The position numbers and the translations under genes were made by a program. DNA of 64,000 nt from Symbiodinium natans (taxonomy: Eukaryota > Sar > Dinophyceae > Suessiales > Symbiodiniaceae): the NCBI GenBank assembly GCA_905221605.1, contig CAJNDS010002614.1, positions 237,001 to 301,000 on the forward strand, in the 5' to 3' direction. The notes under the pieces were generated by a model. That model made no database searches. It was not told where the DNA came from and saw nothing but the letters and a program-made list of their open reading frames with translations. Of this stretch, positions 1-13,310 are shown piece by piece. Every line of letters begins with the position of its first letter. The stretch's first letter is position 1.

Positions 1-1848
1 CGCCAACTCCTCCAGCAATTCTGCCGAAAGCCCAGCAACGAGTGCCCACTGCCTATTCGTGACTTCAGATATGCAGGGATTTTGCAAAGCTTGCTGCTAA
101 CTCCTGTCCAGAATGGACGGCATTTTCCTTCTTCACGCAAGGCTCCATGCTGGCGTGTCTGTGAACTGGAGCTGTTCGGTGATGAGCGCGGGTCCCTGAT
201 CCCTGTCGAGATGCCAAGATGGCCACGAGGGTTTGCTTTATTGGGCAGGAAGCTCATAATTGATTTCGGGCCTCAGAATAGCCCAAACGGTCCTTTAGAT
301 CACCGAGGCTCTGCTCCGATCGCAAGGCTCCTTACATGTTTGCGCGGCGCTGATTTCAGGGTTGAGGGCGCGGGGCTGATGGTTAGCCGGCCGTGTGCTC
401 CGCGATTCCCCGACCTCAAACTTAGATATTCAGGGCTTTAGGTTTTGAATCGGAAGGCTCAGCAGGAAACGAATGCCCCATAGACGGTTGAGACGGTTGA
501 GGGGAAGCCCATGCCTCGACCCTGAGCCGCCTCAACCCAGGTCTCCAGCAACGGCTTGCCGATGCGCTCCTTGGTTCGACTTGCCCTGGACATGTAGCGG
601 TCCATGTAGCTTGTGATGGTAAACAACGGACTGTCGATAGCCTTTGACGTTTCTGAGTTTTTTGTTTGGGATTGGGGTGACTGGCTGACACTATGCTCAC
701 TGTGCCTCATGACTCATGTGATGCCTACTAAGTCAGGCCACGATGCCGGGTTGCAAGCCGTGGGCGATCGCAATCTCGCAGGGGGAAGCATGCCCGGGCC
801 GTGGCTCTCTTCGAATTGAGCTGTACGGGCCCAGGGTAATTAAACTTCTTGAGGGCTTTCCCGACTTTGGGGCTGGAAGTTTATAGGGCCTGGGTTTCAC
901 AATGTGTCGCTACTCTTATGTCCGCGTTGTGGCAAGGACCTTTCTGTGACGGGTCTCTGTGCGTCGAACTTTCTTGTCTTTCCTGCAAGACAAAAAGACA
1001 GACAGCAGAGAGAAAGATACAGACAAGGATGCGAGCGAGGGGTGACAGAGCAATGAGCGGGGCAAGGAAGGCCTCGTCCTTTTGCCCATCTTCAACTCTT
1101 TGAAAACCAAAGAAGAGACAATAGGAAGAAGGAAAGAGAAGAGGAAAAGCAAAAACTTTGGGAAACCGCGAATATCAGCGTGCAGATTTCCCTACGTTTC
1201 TCACTATCAGGCTTTGGGCTGGGGCAACCGGGAACAGCGCGAGCAGACGCTCGGGCATCCTGTCAAAGTGCCAGAAACACTGATTCCATGACATATGTCT
1301 TCTCTTGTGTGTGGAAATGCAATCTGAAGCGCGCAGAGAGATGACGGAAAGACAGAGAAAGATAGATGAGAGTGCGAAAGGAGGGAAGACAGAGAAGGAA
1401 GAAGGCTGAGAGGTTTTAGGCTGAGCAGTAGCGAAGTTTCTTTCTTTTAACTGCCCATGCAACTGTTTGAAGACCCAAGAAGAGAAGCGAGGACGAACGA
1501 GAAAGGAGAAGAGTGGAGAACAGAAATGACCCGAACAATCAAAACTCACTTTTTCGGCTTCGGACAACCGAGAATACTGCGAGTTGCCTGTTCACAAATC
1601 GGTGCTGTCGGCTCGCACCTTTGCTACATGAAAGATGGAAGAGGAGTGGAGAGGAGAGGAAGGGATTACCATATTATTTCCCTCCCCTGAATCCCCCTAT
1701 CAATGAAACTGTGCCAGAAAACCTACTGCGGATGAATGGACACACCCAAAAGATCTGGCAAAAGGTGTATCAGCGACTGGAGATCCTCGAGCTGCTGGGC
1801 CAGGGCCCCTGATCCCTTTTAGACCTTTCCGTTGAAGTAGCTAGTGCC
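1..1848. other. No supportable gene
   Basis: Reading frames here are short, overlap on both strands and match no family I recognise. The stretch 940-1560 is purine-rich on the plus strand (GAGAAAGA-like). A long intron or intergenic DNA is the simplest reading. Confidence 0.5.
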
Positions 1849-1989
1849 TTGCTTGGAGCGGAAATTCGTCCCGACGCGCTCTGCTCCAGGAGGGTGGCCC
1901 AGTTAGGGTGGAGCAAAAGGAACGCACATGCAAGCTACAAGCATAGAAAATACCACAGCAGTAGCTATTTTGGTGCAGTCCCGAAGAGC

Positions 1990-2580
1990 ATGGGCTGGTT
2001 CGATGACAACTTCGGTGACTTTCTTGGATTTGACATGGGGGATGACTGCGACATGGACGAAGGGGAGTGTGTCCACTGCGGTCGGAAGGGCATGCGCTTT
2101 GAAGCTGCCATGGATAAGGGCGTCGACTGGGACTCATATACAAGCCACCCCGATGCTATTCGCACTTGCCCCAAGTGCAAACGCGAGCATAAGTCTTGTA
2201 TGACAGAAGTCATGGCAGTGAAGAAGTACGGCGTCCTGAGCCAGGGCGATATCTTTGCACAGCTGCGAGTCCAAGGAAGGTACTTCACCCAGACACCCAC
2301 CACTATGTCGGGCATTCAGGCCCGTAAGATCGTGTACTTCTGGGTGGTAGACCTCGAGGAGGCAGCAGAAAAAAAAGGTTGGCAACCAAAGGACAGCTCC
2401 AAAGCAACCAAACGTACCAGGGCAAGCGTTGCTGAGATGTCAGAGTTGCCTCCAGCTAAAGCGCCGGCGATTAATGCAGACGGGAAGCCCGTGCGCAGGT
2501 GTGGAATTTGTCGGCAGCCGGGGCACAACAGAACCAAAGCAGTACTTGGGAACATTATGCCTTTGCTGCACGTACCCTGA
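1990..2580 (+). CDS. Cys-rich protein fragment with zinc-ribbon-like and zinc-knuckle motifs
   Basis: The frame is open from 1849 to 2580; the first convincing start is the ATG at 1990 (MGWFDDNFGDFLGF). It has an acidic N-terminus, then CVHCG and, about 33 residues on, CPKCK, a spacing compatible with a four-cysteine zinc site. A Lys-rich segment follows. The end reads CGICRQPGHNRTK and stops one residue short of the last Cys of a CX2CX4HX4C knuckle. This suggests the exon ends near 2540, just before GCAGTAC; dinoflagellates do use GC 5' splice sites. The last residues to the stop at 2580 are then probably intron. The function is unknown; nucleic-acid binding is a guess from the knuckle. Codon choice and compact domain content make this the best host-gene candidate in the first 7 kb. 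Confidence 0.45.
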   Translation: MGWFDDNFGDFLGFDMGDDCDMDEGECVHCGRKGMRFEAAMDKGVDWDSYTSHPDAIRTCPKCKREHKSCMTEVMAVKKYGVLSQGDIFAQLRVQGRYFTQTPTTMSGIQARKIVYFWVVDLEEAAEKKGWQPKDSSKATKRTRASVAEMSELPPAKAPAINADGKPVRRCGICRQPGHNRTKAVLGNIMPLLHVP

Positions 2581-2823
2581 ACAGTGTCTGAATAATCCGA
2601 ACGATTTTAAATGCGATGCCACGTTGCACACATTGCTTTCGGCAGTCCCTAGACCAACCCAGGAACAAAGTGTCCACAAAAGGACAGTACCACAAGAGCA
2701 GGCGCCACACCGGCTGTCACGAAGTGTCCTGCCACAGCCCCGCAAGCTCAGCAGCAGGCAAGTCCGACAGAGGCAAGCTTAAAGCGGTGGTCATTCGCCG
2801 ATCGCCCTCCAAACAGCCGAGCA

Positions 2824-3110
2824 GGGTCCAACTTGACTGAAGCCGCGCGTCGTGGAGACACTGCCGAGGTCAAGTCCATTGTGGAAGACCGCATCGGCAA
2901 AGGCTTTATGCACTATCCCGATTACTTGTTGAATTACAGCGCCAAATACCACGAGGTCGATTACAAGATGGGGGGATACACCAAGGAGTGGGACTGGTTC
3001 AAGTACACTCCCATCGTGGCTGCGGCCAAGAACGGCCACGTCGAGTGTGTTAGGCTGTTGCTGCTCAATGGTGCCTGCCCCGTGACTTGGTACCAGTCAC
3101 CGAATTTTCA
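2824..3110 (+). CDS. Ankyrin-repeat exon
   Basis: The frame reads LTEAARRGDTAEV and later TPIVAAAKNGHVECVRLLLL followed by NGA. Both match the ankyrin consensus of a helix, a turn and a second helix with the LLLxNGA end, so about one and a half repeats are present, separated by a longer insert than usual. There is no ATG, and an AG-G boundary precedes position 2824, so it looks like an internal exon. Similarity fades after NGACP near 3100, where an intron probably starts. It may belong to the same gene as the Cys-rich exon 280 bp upstream. Ankyrin repeats mediate protein binding; nothing here says what partner. Confidence 0.5.
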
Positions 3111-6100
3111 CCTCCTGGAAGTCACAAATGTTGCTACCGCGACTCTTGAGCATGCAAGGTGCTGCAGTGCTGTGAGATCGATGATGTTTGCGAGGATGCC
3201 TTGCAGGCGGCAAGCGGCAAGGGGGGCAACTGGACTCAAGAGTAGAATTTTCAAATTGAGGAAGTATAGTTGGAAAACGCTCTGTGCAGCTCGTTAAACA
3301 GAGAACCTTTGGCATGCTGCAGACGTGCTTTCTTCATCCCGGAGAACTATTAAATGCACACTGAGTAGGCTGGATGCAGTCGTCTTCCACCGCCGAGCTC
3401 GATAAGCTGGAACGGGGAGAGCAGCTAGCAGGCTGCAGGAAGCTGTTCTTTTCATTTTTTCGTGGTTCTTATATGCGAGTTGCGCCATGACTGAACAGCA
3501 GCTGCCAGATTCGAAGTGCACTTTTGAGGCTGCAATCCTACAGCTCCTTGATGCAGCAGGTGAGGAACGAGAGCTGCCACACAGTGATCCGCAATGCACT
3601 GGCTCGCGCGAAGAAATTCGTAGAAATTGAAGCAATGATCAAGGTTGCCTTGCCTTTCTGGAATCACGTCACAGATCGGAGTGCTCACTGGAGTGAGAAG
3701 GCAGCTCGAAACAGCAAGCAACTGCTCCCCTCGAACATGACCGATTTGCACACTGCTGTGGCAAGCTTCACTTTTCAGGCAGACGACCGTTTTTCAGACG
3801 TGCGGGCCGAACAGCTTGCGCTGAAACTGGAAGCGGAGAAGCGGCGCCTCTTCCCACACCCCGAGCCACAGCTGGCAAGAGCGGGGCATCCGGGGAGATG
3901 GCAAAGAGCAAAGTCTTTGCCCACGCCAGCGTTGCCAGCGTTGCCAGCTTTGCAGTTGCCTGGGGCTGCCAGCTGGAGATACGAGCAGCCCAGGCTAGTC
4001 GCAGAGAAACCAGTCGGATACCATGGACCCTGTCTCCAGATCCAAGCAAAGTCGAAAAAGTTGTTTGTTTTTGGTTGTGATTTGTGCCACTTACTTACAT
4101 TGATGTGTTTTGTTCTATGTCGCAACAACTGAGGTTTGAGCTGTCGGAAGAACACTTGCGCCCACAACTGCACATTCGGATGGTGTGGCAAGTGTTGCCA
4201 TGGGAAAGGCTGTGCCCGGCACCGCTGACGAGAACAATCATACAGCGGATGGCCCGCAAACTTTACCACCCATGAGCTCCCTCGACTTTCAAGGCCTCCG
4301 GAATAGAGTCCGCCACGAAGCCACGGAGGCTCGCACATTGGACTCATGGCGCCTTCAGCGGTGCTGGTGGTGCTGTTGGGGTCGGGTAGCGCCCTGCACC
4401 GGTGAAGCTTACTGCTGGTGTCCAAAAAGGCCAGGACTCTGTCTTCAGAGCTTTTCCAGAAAGATCTTGTCGAGTGCCCAAAACATACTTCGAAGTTTGT
4501 TCAAGGCACGTGAAGATTGAAGATGTGGGCTTAGGACGCCATAAACTTGGAGTCCGCGCAGCAGAGCTGCCACGAAGGCAAAGGTTGTTCGGTAAGGAGC
4601 TTAGTGTGGTGGAGGGACATCCTGGAGCCAGTGACACGTGGCCCTTCTTTTTCAGATGCAGATCACGGTTGCTTACTCTTTTTTGTTCACTTTCGAAGTT
4701 GACGCACAAAGGCCAGCCGGCGTCTGGAGAGCGAGGATCCACCAAGCCCGCGCATCGAGGACCTCGAGGACAGAAACAGGGAGGGGGGTGAGCCCCCCGA
4801 GAGCCACCTCCCAGCAGTCCCGAAGATTGCGAGGTGTCTTAGTTTCCACTTTCCCGCGTAGGAGCCTCGAACAGATCCATGGCGCCTCGGAAGCAGGAGC
4901 TACGGAGGGACCCCCAATGAACCCCATTCATGGTAAAGAGCCGCATGTGGTCCCAACCTCAAATGCAGAGGAAGATTCTCACACTTGTGACAAGGTTGCC
5001 CAACGAGCCGGAAGAGGCGAGCTCCAGGCTGCCTGGCCGCATGCCCTTACCCCTTGAGACGTGCTGCACTGCAAGCGGCACTCGTTGTCGTGACCCTGGT
5101 GGAGGAAGCGTGTATCTTTGCATCGCATTCTGAGTTTTGTCCACAGCTCCTAAATGATATCTGCTTGGGCCTTGTGAGTTCGCATCTTGACCCCCGCCCT
5201 TTCTCGCCAATGACATATGTCACCTGTTCCGTGAATGGCCAGGAGGCTTTCCACGGTCTGCCCATGGGTATCTGCAGGCGGCGAGCTTGTTGTTCTACGG
5301 GTAGTGCTGGTGCGACATTGTAAGCTGTCTTACATGCGTGTACATTCTTCAACAAGGCGGTTACAACCTCAGCCTGATTACGTACACAATCCGATACCAG
5401 ACCAAGAGCGCGTCGCCGGTGCCTGAGCTTGGCTTGGCAAATGTGGGCCTCACCAGGGCCGTGATCCGTTTCCCCCATTCGCGAGACATCTCACGACATC
5501 CCTCGCGACACGACACCACAACAGGCTAGCGGGAACCACTGCAACTCAGACATTGCTGAAGACGGCCCTCGCCAAAGTGCCTGGCACAGCTGAGGAAGAG
5601 TGGTGTACTGTGGGTACAATGCTTTGTGCTTTCAAATCCGGACACGTTGGCTCCCAGGCCCTGAACGTGGATCCAACGACGTTGTCCGACACTTCAAGCC
5701 TGGGGCTTTCGGTTTCTCTTTTCCCCAGATGTTTCAGTTCAGACGTTTCAGGAGAGTCGTTGTTGTTGTGATAGGTGTGCGACATCCGCATGTCTTCTTC
5801 GCGGCGGCCTCGTGCCCTTGTGGGGCGGCTCTTGCACCCATGAGTTCTGTTCAAAACACGACTGTAAGGTGCAGCCACCCGACCTCGCCAGTCTCCCTTC
5901 CCCGGTCCCGCGCTCGGTGGTGTGTTTTTGCCGTTTGCAGGTTGCTAAACGCACTGCTTGCTCGAGGTTGCAGGAAGTGGTTGCCTGGTCCTGACACGCT
6001 GACTGGTGAAGTGGTGACGTGGTGACGCTGTAGCTGTCATACACCAGCAGCTGCAGGTGGTGACTCGCCAGACGCAGCCTCGCAACTCCTGCAGTGGCTG

Positions 6101-7750
6101 GGCTTGTCTGGGCCGCATGCCAAGTGAAAGACTCGTCCTTGTGTGACCAGTCGCCACATTGTATTTCAAAGTTGCGCGACGCGGCCTGCACAGAGATATG
6201 CAGAGATGCTTGTAAACCTTATGCTGACCTTTTGCCACCTCGAGCCGGCTGTGTTCGGCTGTTTTGGCGTGACGGTATGGTCCTGAGGCCGGCATCCCGG
6301 GCATTGACATCATGCAAGGACATCTCTGGCACTGCCCCCCGGTTACTACTGAACTGTCCCCCCTCCTCGCCCCAAGCAGACCAAGCTGACCCCATCATCA
6401 ACTTCGGCTAGGACTTCGCCCGCATGGGGCTGCTGGGGGTGCCTTTCTGCTCCAATGTCCCGCAAAGCTACCGCTGCCTCTGCATGGCACTCGAAGGAGA
6501 AGGATGTCGCGGATTGTCGCGTTGGGGGCTTCGCAAGTTCCGGCTGCCTTCCGCCACCTGACCCTAAGGTGCGGAGACTTGTGGATGCCCCTGTGCGTCC
6601 GCCACCTGCGACTGCGAGGCAGGTTCGAACTGCGTCAAACGGGAGAAGCAGCAGCAGGGTGCACAGTGGACACGCAGCTTTCGCTTTCCCTGCCTTCTCG
6701 TTGTAAGTCGTCGTAACTTAGTAGCCAACCCATTCCAAATTCATGTCACTCATGTTGCTTCATGTAGCGTGATGTGACTATATCCTCAAAAGAATCGATC
6801 GTTGTTTGCGCTGGAACAGCACTATTCGGTGTCATCCGGTCGTTATGTGGACGCGCGTTTCCAGATGTTTTCAGACTCTGAACCTGTTTGGCCTGCTGCG
6901 TGAGCGAGAGGTTCCCGCAGATGGCGTTGCCCTCCTTCCGCTTCCAGAGCCCGGCGAGGCCTGTGGCCTGTGGAATTGCTCCTTCGCTCCTTCGCGCCTC
7001 TCATGACATGTTCGCTACGCTCCAACTCTCCCGAAACCACTCAACAAACAAACTGCCCAACAAAACGACGCCTCGGTGAGAGACAGTTTTTTTTGTTGAT
7101 TTTCAGGTTGTCACATGGGAGACGGACTTACGCATCTGCTCAGCAGATGGCGACCAGCTGTCTGCTCTTACGTGCCGGATGCCTGGCACCACATACGCAT
7201 CACAACTTAAGGCAATGGTAATGGTAGTCGCTTGTGTAGATAACAATACGTCGAAGTGAAGTTCAAGTCGGACAGCGCCCAACCCGAATGTTTGCAGTGC
7301 AAAAGGTGGCTTCACGGACATCTTCGACACGAGGCAGTCAGACGCCTCGCTGGCGAAGACCTGAGAAGAACTGGGTTCATTCAGATCTCCAAAGACAGGG
7401 GGATCAAGGGCCTCAAAGGGCCAGAACAAATGGAAACTGCAATGCTTCAAGAACATTCCAGAACATACAGCACCCACAGACAGAGCAAAGTACAAATTCC
7501 TTCACGCCGGCTCCAAGGCTGCCACCGCAACTGCTTGGCTGCAATCGCAGCGAGAGACTGCCGGGTCCCCAAGGGCGGGAGGGTTGTAGGATGTTGCAGC
7601 CGCCGCAATCCAGCGCTGGCACAGTGCGCCGAGTATTAGCCAAGCAATTATCGAGCTTTGAAAAAATACATAAAAATACCCAACCGCCCAAAACAACACC
7701 AAGAAAAGATCACTCAATCTATATATACTCAGGCTGAACCTTGGATCCTA
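3111..7750. other. No supportable gene; probable introns or intergenic DNA
   Basis: The longest frame is 3524-4132 (+, about 200 codons) with no recognisable domain; its middle is Ala/Leu/Pro-rich. A possible 3' splice site, a T-rich tract ending in TTTTCAG, lies near 7100. I see no RNA gene and no repeat of note. Confidence 0.4.
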
Positions 7751-7776
7751 AAGCTTAATAGCTTTTGATGCCTATA

Positions 7777-8098
7777 CATGTTTCCATGTATACATGTATG
7801 TAGACATGCAAACATGTATAATGTGTACATGTATGCACATATACAGGTATACATGTACAGATGTATATATGTGTATATGTATATATGTAGATATGTATAT
7901 ATGCATATATGCATATATGCATCTATGCATCTATGCATATATGCATATATGCAAATATGTAAAAATGTATAAAGGTATATATGTATATATGTATATATGT
8001 ATATATGTATATATGTATATATGTATATATGTATATATGTATATATGTATATATGTATATATGTATATATGTATATATGTATATATGTATATATGTTT
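7777..8098 (+). repeat. GTATATAT octamer microsatellite
   Basis: An irregular ATGTATAC/ATGCATAT-rich lead-in becomes a nearly pure 8-bp repeat (GTATATAT) from about 7976 to 8095. The same octamer appears in the inverse orientation at 45.8-46.4 kb. Confidence 0.95.
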
Positions 8099-8905
8099 AG
8101 AGGTATATGTAGCTGTAGCTGTAGTTGTGGTTGTAGTTGTTGTTGTCGTAGTAGTTGTCGTAGTAGTAGTCGTCGTCGTCGTCGTTGTTGTTGTTGCTGT
8201 CGTCGTAGTAGGAGTAGGAGTAGGAGTAGGAGTAGGAGTAGGAGTAGGAGTAGGAGTAGAAGTAGAAGTAGGAGTAGTAGGAGTCGGAGTCGGAGTGGAA
8301 GTAGTGGGAGCAGAAGGAGGAGAAGGAGTAGTAGGAGTAGGAGTAGTAGGAGTAGTAGTCGGTAGGTAGGCAGGCAGGCCCAGGCAGGCAGGCAGGAGGG
8401 AGGCAGGGCAGACAGGGCAGGCAGGGCAGCCAGGCAGGCAGGGCAGTGGGCAGGGCACCGCAGTCAGGGCAGGCCAGGTCAGGGCAGGGGTCAGGGCAGG
8501 CCGGCCAGGGCAGGCCAGCCAAACCAGGCAGGAGGGGAGGCCAGGCAGGCCAAGGCAGGCAGGGCAGGGAGGGAGGTAGGTAGGGAGGTGCTGGAGGTAG
8601 GTAGGTAGGGGCAGCTGGGTTGGTAGGGAGGGTCAGTAGGGTAGGTAGGGTGGGTAGGGTAGGTAGGGTAGGCAGGGCAGGAAGCAGGAAGGGCAGGCAG
8701 GGTAGGCAGGGTAGGTAGGGCAGTAGGTAGGTAGGAGTAGTGGAAGGAGTAGTAGGAGGAGTAGTAGTTGTTCTTGTTGTAGTGGTTGTTGTAGTGGTTG
8801 TTGTAGTAGCTGTTGTAGTAGCTGTTGTAGTAGTTGTTGTAGTAGTTGTTGTAGTAGTTGTTGTAGTAGTTGTTGTAGTGGTTGTAGTAGTAGTAGAAGT
8901 AGCCG
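8099..8905 (+). repeat. Compound microsatellite: GTAGTT, GGAGTA, GGCA/GGTA, TAGTTG blocks
   Basis: Successive blocks differ in unit: GTAGTT/GTCGTC-like to about 8200, GGAGTA hexamers to about 8270, degenerate GGAGTC/AGTAGG to 8355, GGCAGG and GGTAGG tetramer-like repeats to about 8735, then TAGTTG hexamers to 8905. Long frames across it (poly-Val, Thr, Cys, Pro) are repeat artefacts. Confidence 0.93.
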
Positions 8906-10304
8906 CCACGGATCAGACGGCCGGGCACATGCATCCTGGAAACTGGGCTTTGGGCGCAACTGCTGTCCTAGAGGTTTCAACCAGTCCTCAGGGGAACGTA
9001 ACAGCTTGTGCCTTACGGTGAGCCATGATGAGCCGAGATCTTTGAGCCGTCTGATCTGCCGGGTCCCAATTCCCGGGCCTCCTGAGCACAGATTTCGCAG
9101 TCACTGCAGTCTTTCAGGGGGTAGGCGAGAGGGTTTCCACTGCTCCGCGAGGTGGAAGGAGTACCCACAAGAAGCAAAACGCAGACTGTTTCAGGTGGGG
9201 AAAAGATAGCGGATGGCGGTACCTTCGAAGCACCAAGACAATTTTCGGAGCATTCGTAAAGTTGCATTCGGGAGAGCTTGTACTTTAGTTTCACGCACTC
9301 AGCAGAGTGTATCATACAGGAAAGGGATCCTAACGCCGGAGTATATGTTGAGAAGAGCGGTTTGCGCCCTCCCGACCTGCCGATAGCGACAGAGGGATCG
9401 ACACAGTCGATGTCCCCCGCTAAGCGCACAGCGCCCCGACCCAGAGGAGGCAACATGGTCAAGCCATTGAGGGTACTGACTTGGAACGCCAGGCACTTAG
9501 GTCAACAGCAATGGGCTGAGCTTCGCACCTGGTTGCGCACTGCTTCTGATCAGCATGATGTGATTGCTCTGCAAGAGACGCATTGGCAGGAAAGCACTGA
9601 GTGTGATGTTGAGGGGTGGCACTGTATAAGCTCAGCAAGCAAAGGCAAGGCCAAGGCCCCCAAGGCCAAGAGCAAACCTGTGCCAGGCAACACCTCCACG
9701 CCACAAACAGGCATACAACCACAGGCTCAGCACGTTCATGATGACAAAAGAGCAGACGGTGCAATGATTCTCACAGCCCCGCACATTCCCAAAGCTACCA
9801 TAAGATGGAGTGAGCACCGCAAAGGGAGGGTTCTGGAAGTGGTCTTCCAATGGAAAGGAGCACGCGTGCACATCGTCACGGTGTATCAGCACGTCTGGAC
9901 CACCTCCAAAACAGCCCAGCAGAACCGAGAGGACAGATCGCAGTGCCTGGCGTCCTTGTCAAAAGCAGTCCGAGGCGTTCCTCAGCGTGACACCTTAGTT
10001 GTCCTAGGCGATTTCAACTCTACGCTGAACACAAGTGCGGGGGTGGTAGGCACCTGCACTCCGGGTTCTCCGCAGCATCGCCTGGCCGAAGATGCATACT
10101 TTCAACGCCTCGCGCAAGGACATGGACTGGTGGCGCTCAACACATGGTCTTCGGGAACGGGATTAACCTTTCACACTTCCACCTCCAAGTCCCAAATAGA
10201 CTATATCCTCGTCCCGTAGCTCCAACCCAATTTTCGGTGCTCAGACAGTGCAAATCGCCCGCAATGAGCAGAGCCCGCTCGCTCAGCGTTCAATTAAATA
10301 GAAG
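8906..10304 (+). mobile_element. Truncated LINE fragment (5' part and endonuclease only)
   Basis: Unique sequence is sandwiched between the TAGTTG microsatellite and an AGT microsatellite. It carries one long frame, an apurinic-type endonuclease, and no reverse transcriptase follows. The frame ends a few residues after the SQIDY motif, where family members normally continue to a catalytic His and an RT. The 3' part is therefore missing, either by truncation or by microsatellite-mediated deletion. It is related to the endonuclease of the minus-strand element at 31.4-42.2 kb but clearly diverged. Confidence 0.75.
9278..10219 (+). pseudogene. LINE apurinic/apyrimidinic-type endonuclease, C-terminally truncated
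   Basis: This belongs to the exonuclease-endonuclease-phosphatase fold, which nicks target DNA for LINE retrotransposition. In the 313-residue frame the ordered motifs are LRVLTWNAR (Asn about 70), ALQETHW (Glu about 100), TVYQH (Tyr about 203), VVLGDFNS (Asp 245, Asn 247) and SQIDYI (Asp about 308). The closing His motif (KHTPL in the 31-32 kb relative) is absent. A Lys/Pro-rich insert at residues 121-158 separates the N-terminal half from the rest, in the same place where the other copy has a linker. The start is uncertain; an ATG at residue 60 just before the domain is equally possible. It cannot be functional as it stands. Confidence 0.85.
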
Positions 10305-11254
<950 letters not shown>

Positions 11255-11283
11255 GCCCAGGCCTTCCAAAAGTAACTAATTAA
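11255..11283 (+). repeat. Left terminal inverted repeat (29 bp)
   Basis: Starts GCCCAGGCCTTCCAAAAGTA and ends ACTAATTAA; it pairs with 13311-13339 read in reverse complement with two mismatches. Confidence 0.8.
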
Positions 11284-11429
11284 GAAGACCTCTCTTAATA
11301 AAGGCAATAGTCGCTAAAGTTCGTCTCAATTTAACGACTATTTCGCTAATTAGAGGACATTAGTCTTTAATTAGGGTAGTTAGTCTTTAATTAGTAGAGA
11401 ATTTTAACGCCTGCAATCTTAATTAGCGA

Positions 11430-11466
11430 CTATTGTCTTAATTAGCGACTATAGTCGCTAATTAAG
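11430..11466. repeat. Perfect palindrome inside the AT-rich element
   Basis: The arms TTAGCGACTA and TAGTCGCTAA meet head to head, with AATT continuing the symmetry outward. Partial copies of the arm occur at about 11310, 11335 and 13270. Confidence 0.7.
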
Positions 11467-11624
11467 CAGCGTTCCAATTCCCAGATTTTTGCATCTCATA
11501 AAACGTCAACATCACCCTTTTAGACCAGTTTGTTAGAAGACACAGCCACTCTTTGCCAGCATGCGCACGGCGTACAGTCCGAACCATCGCGTGCAACAAT
11601 TAGAATTCATCGATGCATGTGATC

Positions 11625-11696
11625 TGTTTCGTGTTTAAGGTTTAGGGTTTCGTGTTTAAGGCTTACAGTTACGGGTTTCGAGTTTCGGGTTCGGAC
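11625..11696 (+). repeat. Degenerate telomere-like tract, TTTAGGG orientation
   Basis: Reads GGTTTAGGGTTTCGTG and GGGTTTCGAGTTTCGGGTT, a decayed (TTTAGGG)n, the telomere unit of dinoflagellates and plants. Orientation is opposite to the tract at 12.8 kb. Confidence 0.6.
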
Positions 11697-12807
11697 TTCG
11701 CTGCCTAGGGTGCCCGGCATGTTTAAGCGCCGTTCGGTCGCATCGGCTTGACTTGTTTCTTGTCTCTGGTGATTTTCACAGTTTGGTTTTCGCGTTTGGT
11801 TTTCACTCATCTGACACTTCGATGGTTTTTTTGTTCGATGATGTTACGGAACGGGTGTTGTCTAAACTGTGAATATTTCAAGGCTCCGGATGGGTTGTGC
11901 TTATTACAGTATTCTGGAGTTTACCTATGTCGTTCGTCGGGTTTCATTTAGATGGAATAGTTATTTAAAGCTTGATGTTTTTTGTTTTAACATCCTAGAG
12001 TTTCGGAACGATTTTCCGAATTAGTTCCCTCCACAAGCAGCGGCAGAATACACAATATTTTGTGGTGCAAAAACCATAAAAAAAATATTTTTCGATGTAA
12101 ACAAAATTCGAGAGTTATTAAAAAAACAAGGAAAGTAAACTTTAGAAAAAACTTGGCCGAAGCTTAGAAGTAATTGTTTGATATGGTTTCAATTTATAAA
12201 ATGTTGAATTTTTGGAATTTAGGTATATTTTTTAAAAAAAAAAGTTTGAATTTTTAGAAAATTTTGAATTGTTTTTTTTTAAAAAAAAACATTTTTAAAA
12301 AATTTTTTAAAAAATTACATTTTTTACAAATGAGTTTTGCTTGTATTTAGAAAGGAAAACAGGTCTTTAAAAATTTAAAAAAAACTTTTTTTGAAATTTA
12401 AAAAATTTATATTTTCTAAGATTTCTTTAAAAAAATGTTGTTCTTATGTTTTGTTTCCAAAATACTTCTTAGAAAGAAATTTCAAGATCATGAAGACTGT
12501 ATTTTCGAAAATCTACTGTTTATTCTTTGGTATATATTTTCGCAAACACACAGGTTAAAAAAAAAAGACGGCTTTATTTAGCATTGTTGGAAATGCAGCA
12601 TTTTTAAATCATGTAAAAGGATTCATCCATTTTTTTCATATATTGCACAAGCTTGTAAGACGTTTGGAAGAAGTGCGAACTCGAGATCAAAAAACAACTA
12701 GTAAAGGCACCTGAAGCAAAACAACACACACACACACCCAAAAAAACTTTAAACAAGCACTCCGGGATTTTGAAGCTTACGGCCTGGATCCAAAACCCTC
12801 CTGAACT

Positions 12808-13095
12808 CTACACCCTAAACCCTAAACCCCAAACCCTAAACCCCATACCCTAAACCCTGGACCCATAAAAGACCCTGAACCCTAAACCCTATACCCTGAA
12901 CCCTGCCTGCCCCAAACCCCAAAACTCGAGGTAAAGTTTCCTACCTAAATCCTAAATCCTAAACCCTCAACCCTAGACGCCAAAGCAAGCCTGAATCCAG
13001 AACCCTAAACCCTAGACCTAAGCTGCAAGCCGGACAGCCCAGACCCGAAAGCCTAAAGCCCGAGCCATATACCCGAAACCCTCAGGCCCTAAACC
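12808..13095 (-). repeat. Degenerate telomere-like tract, CCCTAAA orientation
   Basis: Many CCCTAAA, CCCCAAA, CCCTGAA and CCCATA variants run through this stretch, densest at 12810-12905 and 12955-13020. It is interstitial and decayed. Only 1.1 kb separates it from the oppositely oriented tract. Confidence 0.8.
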
Positions 13096-13310
13096 CAAAG
13101 CCTCAAGCCACGCCCGCGCGCACCCTTTTTGTTTTTGTCGGCAAGCGTGCGCCGGTGCTGTCAGAGTCGGCAACATCAAGCAATCTGAAGAAAAATATAT
13201 TGAAACATATGTCAGAAATACGTACGAAAAACAGTCCTCAATTTTCGACAACGTACTGTCGCGAATTAAGGAAATAGTCGCCAATTAATTTCAGGAAAAA
13301 TCCCTTAAAA

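Noticed and set aside
7931-8980. Long Thr/Pro, Val/Gly and Leu/Gln frames on both strands
   Set aside because: Artefacts of the compound microsatellite.
12808-13095. A true chromosome end
   Set aside because: The CCCTAAA units are heavily degenerate, interrupted by unrelated sequence, and flanked by unique DNA on both sides.
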